A stretch of DNA of 8,038 bases, from NCBI GenBank assembly GCA_964428215.1, contig CAYRXO010000165.1:1-8038 (forward strand), written 5' to 3'. Below are positions 5,078 to 8,038 of this stretch, in pieces. Under the pieces are notes generated by a model, which had not been told where the DNA came from, searched no databases, and saw only the letters and a list, made by a program, of their open reading frames with translations. This DNA is from Accumulibacter sp964428215 (GTDB lineage Bacteria; Pseudomonadota; Gammaproteobacteria; Burkholderiales; Rhodocyclaceae). The stretch's first letter is position 1. Each line of letters begins with the position of its first letter. The translations under genes and the position numbers were made by a program.

Positions 5078-8038
5078 TCAACTTTTCCGCGTGGTCGATC
5101 CGCAATCCGACGCCGGCGATCCTGCTGTTCATCGTGCTGACGCTGTTCGGCGTCGTCTCCTTCCGGGCGATGAAGATCCAGCAGTTCATGGATATCGATC
5201 TGCCGACGGTCGCCGTCACCGCCGTGCTGCCCGGCGCCGCGCCGGGGCAACTGGAAAGCGAAGTGGCGCGCAAGCTCGAAAATTCGCTGGCCACGCTGCA
5301 AGGCATCAAGCATCTGTACACCAAAATCCAGGACGGCACGGTGGTGGTCACCGTCGAATTCCGCCTCGAAAAAGCGGTGCAGGAAGCGGTCGACGACGTG
5401 CGCGACGCCGTGGCGCGCATCCGCTCCGATCTGCCGGGGGATCTGAAGGACCCGACGGTCACCCGCATCACGCTCTCCGGCGCGCCGATCCTGACCTATA
5501 CCATCGCTTCCAGCCGGCTCGACGACGAAGCGCTGAGCTGGTTCGTCGACAATACCGTCAGCAAGGCAATTCTCGGCGTGCGCGGCGTCGGCGCGGTGGC
5601 GCGCGTCGGCGGCGTCAGCCGTGAAGTGCGCGTCGAACTCGATCCGGCGCGGCTGTTGGCGCTCAACGCCAGCGCGGCCGACATTTCGCGGCAGCTGCGC
5701 CAGGTGCAGCAGGAAGCATCCGGTGGCCGCGCCGACATCGGCGGTCTCGAACAATCGGTGCGCACCATCGCCACCGTGCGCAGCGCCGCCGAACTGGCGG
5801 CGATGGACATCGTCCTTGCCGACGGCCGGCGGGTGCGCCTCGACCAGCTGGCGACGGTCAGCGACACGGTCGCCGAACAGCGCTCCGCGGCGCTGCTCGA
5901 CGGCCAGCCGGTAGTCGGCTTCGAAATCACGCGCAGCCGCGGCGCCGGCGAGGTCGAAGTCGCCGCGCAGGTGCGCGCCAGTCTCGACAAGCTGCGCGGC
6001 GAAAATCCGCACATCCGCATCACCGAAGCGTTCAACTTCGTCGACCCGGTCGAGGAAAACTTCACCGGTTCGATGTCGCTGCTCATCGAAGGCGCCGTCC
6101 TGGCGGTGATCGTCGTCTGGCTGTTCCTGCGCGACTGGCGCGCGACGCTGGTCTCGGCGACGGCGCTGCCGCTGTCGATCATCCCGGCGTTTGCGGTGAT
6201 GTACCTGCTCGGCTTCACACTCAACGTCGTCACGCTACTGTCGATGTCGCTGGTCGTCGGCATCCTGGTCGACGACGCGATCGTCGAAATCGAAAACATC
6301 ATGCGCCACCTGGCGATGGGCAAGACGCCGTTTCAGGCGGCGCTCGAAGCCGCCGACGAAATCGGCCTGGCGGTGATCGCCACCACCTTCACGCTGATCG
6401 CCGTCTTTCTGCCGACGGCGTTCATGAGCGGCGTTCCCGGCAAGTTCTTCGTCCAGTTCGGCTGGACGGCGGCGATCGCCGTCTTCTTCTCGCTGGTCGT
6501 CGCCCGCCTGCTGACACCGATGATGGCCGCCTATCTGCTGCGGCCGCCGGCCGGCGAACGCGCCGAACCGCGCTGGCTGCGCGCCTATCTCGCCGCCGTC
6601 GAGCGCTGCCTGCGCCACCGCTGGCAGACGCTGCTGGCGGCGCTGGCCTTTTTCGTCGGCGCGCTGGCGTTGGTGCCGCTGCTCGACAAGGGCTTTCTGC
6701 CGCCGGACGACGTTTCGCAAAGCCAGGTTTATCTGGCGCTGGCGCCGGGCAGCACCTTTGCCGATACCTGGCGTGCCGCCGAAAAGGCGCGACTGATCGT
6801 CCAGCGCCATCCGCAGGTGAAGAGGGTATACACCGCCATCGGCGGCGGTGCGGCCGGCAGCGATCCCTTCGTCGCGCGCGGTGCCGCCGAAGTGCGCAAG
6901 GCGACACTGACGCTGACCTTGACGCCGCGCGATGAGCGGCGCGGAATCAGCAAGGCCGACATCGAGCGCGATCTGCGCCAGGCGCTGAACGATCTGCCCG
7001 GCGCGCAGATCAAGGTCGGCCTCGGCGGCTCGGGCGAAAAGTATCTGCTGGTGCTGGCCGGCGAAAACGGCGACGTGCTCGCCGCACATGCCCGGCAGGT
7101 CGAACGCGAATTGCGCAGCCTGCCGGGGATCGGCGCCGTCACCTCGACCGCCAGTCTGGTGCGCCCGGAACTGATCGTCCGCCCCGACTTCGCGCGCATG
7201 GCCGACCTCGGCGTCACTTCAGCGGCGATCGCCGACACCTTGCGCGTCGCGACGGCCGGCGACTACGAGCAGAGCCTGGCCAAGCTCAATCTCGCGCAGC
7301 GGCAAATTCCGATCGTCGTCAGCCTGCCGCCAGCGGCACGCCAGGAACTGGCGCTGCTCGGCCGGCTGACCGTCCCTGGCAAGCACGGCCCGGTGATGAT
7401 CGCCAACGTCGCCACGCTGAGCATCGCCAGCGGACCGGCGGAAATCGACCGATACGACCGGCTGCGCAACATCAATTTCGAAATCGAACTCAACCAGCAG
7501 CCGCTCGGCGAGGTCGAGCAACGCGCGCTCGCCTTGCCGAGTCTGCAGAGTCTGCCGCCCGGCGTGCTGCAGACGACGATGGGCGACGCCGAGGCGATGG
7601 GCGAACTGTTCCAGAGTTTCGCGCTGGCGATGGCCACCGGCGTGCTATGCATCTACGTCGTGCTGGTGCTGCTGTTCAAGGATTTCGTGCAGCCGCTCAC
7701 CATACTTGCCGCGCTGGTGCTGTCGGTTCCCGGCGCCTTTCTGGCGCTGTTCATCACCCGGCTGGCCTTGTCGATGCCGTCGATGATCGGCCTGATCATG
7801 CTGATGGGCATCGCCACCAAAAATTCGATCCTGCTCGTCGATTACGTGCTGCTGGCCCGCCGCGAGCACGGCCTCGACCGCTGGGACGCGCTGCTCGACG
7901 CCTGCCGCAAGCGCGCGCGCCCGATCGTGATGACCACTGTCGCCATGGGCGCCGGCATGCTGCCGATCGCCCTCGGTCTCGGCACCGACCCGAGCTTCCG
8001 CGCGCCGATGGCCATCGTCGTCATCGGCGGGCTGATCA
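5074..8038 (+). CDS. RND efflux pump, inner-membrane permease (3' end beyond window)
   Basis: This proton-driven exporter of the AcrB/HAE1-like RND family is cut off by the window end after 988 codons. Such pumps usually have about 1,020-1,050 residues, so only the last membrane helix and tail are missing. TM1 is at about 12-31. A large periplasmic loop follows to about 335. TM2-TM6 lie between 337 and 488, and TM7 at about 518-537. The second periplasmic loop runs from 538 to 845. TM8-TM11 follow, up to about 970. The proton-relay residues are present: Asp400-Asp401 in TM4 (GILVDDAIVEIEN, AcrB D407/D408), Lys916 in TM10 (GIATKNSILLVDY, AcrB K940) and Arg949 before TM11 (RPIVMTT, near AcrB R971). 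The transporter therefore looks functional. The AGGA at 5058-5061 is 12 nt from the ATG, which overlaps the adaptor stop as ATGA. The DDA pattern in TM4 and overall similarity favour the drug/organic-compound type over the CzcA heavy-metal type, but the substrate is open. Confidence 0.95.
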   Translation, partial: MINFSAWSIRNPTPAILLFIVLTLFGVVSFRAMKIQQFMDIDLPTVAVTAVLPGAAPGQLESEVARKLENSLATLQGIKHLYTKIQDGTVVVTVEFRLEKAVQEAVDDVRDAVARIRSDLPGDLKDPTVTRITLSGAPILTYTIASSRLDDEALSWFVDNTVSKAILGVRGVGAVARVGGVSREVRVELDPARLLALNASAADISRQLRQVQQEASGGRADIGGLEQSVRTIATVRSAAELAAMDIVLADGRRVRLDQLATVSDTVAEQRSAALLDGQPVVGFEITRSRGAGEVEVAAQVRASLDKLRGENPHIRITEAFNFVDPVEENFTGSMSLLIEGAVLAVIVVWLFLRDWRATLVSATALPLSIIPAFAVMYLLGFTLNVVTLLSMSLVVGILVDDAIVEIENIMRHLAMGKTPFQAALEAADEIGLAVIATTFTLIAVFLPTAFMSGVPGKFFVQFGWTAAIAVFFSLVVARLLTPMMAAYLLRPPAGERAEPRWLRAYLAAVERCLRHRWQTLLAALAFFVGALALVPLLDKGFLPPDDVSQSQVYLALAPGSTFADTWRAAEKARLIVQRHPQVKRVYTAIGGGAAGSDPFVARGAAEVRKATLTLTLTPRDERRGISKADIERDLRQALNDLPGAQIKVGLGGSGEKYLLVLAGENGDVLAAHARQVERELRSLPGIGAVTSTASLVRPELIVRPDFARMADLGVTSAAIADTLRVATAGDYEQSLAKLNLAQRQIPIVVSLPPAARQELALLGRLTVPGKHGPVMIANVATLSIASGPAEIDRYDRLRNINFEIELNQQPLGEVEQRALALPSLQSLPPGVLQTTMGDAEAMGELFQSFALAMATGVLCIYVVLVLLFKDFVQPLTILAALVLSVPGAFLALFITRLALSMPSMIGLIMLMGIATKNSILLVDYVLLARREHGLDRWDALLDACRKRARPIVMTTVAMGAGMLPIALGLGTDPSFRAPMAIVVIGGLI

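Noticed and set aside
4891..6012. A 373-codon minus-strand open frame opposite the adaptor and pump genes
   Set aside because: The opposite strand encodes a clear RND adaptor and pump. The minus-strand translation is Arg/Asp/Ala-rich and shows no recognisable motif.
6235..7089. A 284-codon minus-strand open frame opposite the pump gene
   Set aside because: It is a shadow of the RND permease, with no motif and a Gln/Arg/Gly-biased composition.
1..8038. The window begins and ends with the same seven bases, CTGATCA
   Set aside because: Seven bases are too few to argue for a circular element or a terminal repeat. The last gene is cut in mid-frame, as expected of an arbitrary window.

Overview
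The window is high-GC, gene-dense bacterial chromosome with one divergent junction near 2,635-2,775. The mix of families suggests a Betaproteobacterium, possibly of the Rhodocyclales: a DUF1840 protein, an OxyR of the GNGNCFRDQV type, a PGDYG-family protein and a short Amidase_3 protein. This taxonomic guess is inference from protein resemblance only. I see no tRNA, rRNA, CRISPR array, transposase or other sign of a mobile element.

Left half, all on the minus strand and read from right to left: rsuA (16S rRNA pseudouridine synthase, 2634-1936), a YchN-like DsrE-family protein (1906-1550), oxyR (peroxide-sensing LysR-type regulator, 1536-619) and a small two-repeat PGDYG-like protein (525-130). 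The gaps are 29, 13 and 93 nt. The first three genes look like one transcription unit, and the fourth may be read through or separate. Positions 1-129 hold no gene I can support.

Right half, all on the plus strand: a DUF1840 protein (2776-3108), an exported Amidase_3 peptidoglycan amidase (3131-3880), an RND-efflux periplasmic adaptor (3944-5077) and its inner-membrane RND pump (5074 to beyond the window end). The adaptor stop and pump start overlap as ATGA, so those two form an operon. No outer-membrane channel gene and no local regulator are visible, although either could lie past 8038. The amidase and adaptor are separated by 63 nt with no convincing terminator, so all four plus-strand genes could be co-transcribed.

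How the genes may work together: the plus-strand genes all concern the envelope (wall hydrolysis, drug or metabolite export). The minus-strand genes combine ribosome modification with thiol and peroxide sensing. I did not find a clearly new system. The points most worth a second look are the YchN-like CxxC protein placed directly upstream of oxyR, the Asn next to the peroxidatic Cys of OxyR, a tiny ORF coupled to the adaptor start, and a 9-bp direct repeat at the DUF1840 start.
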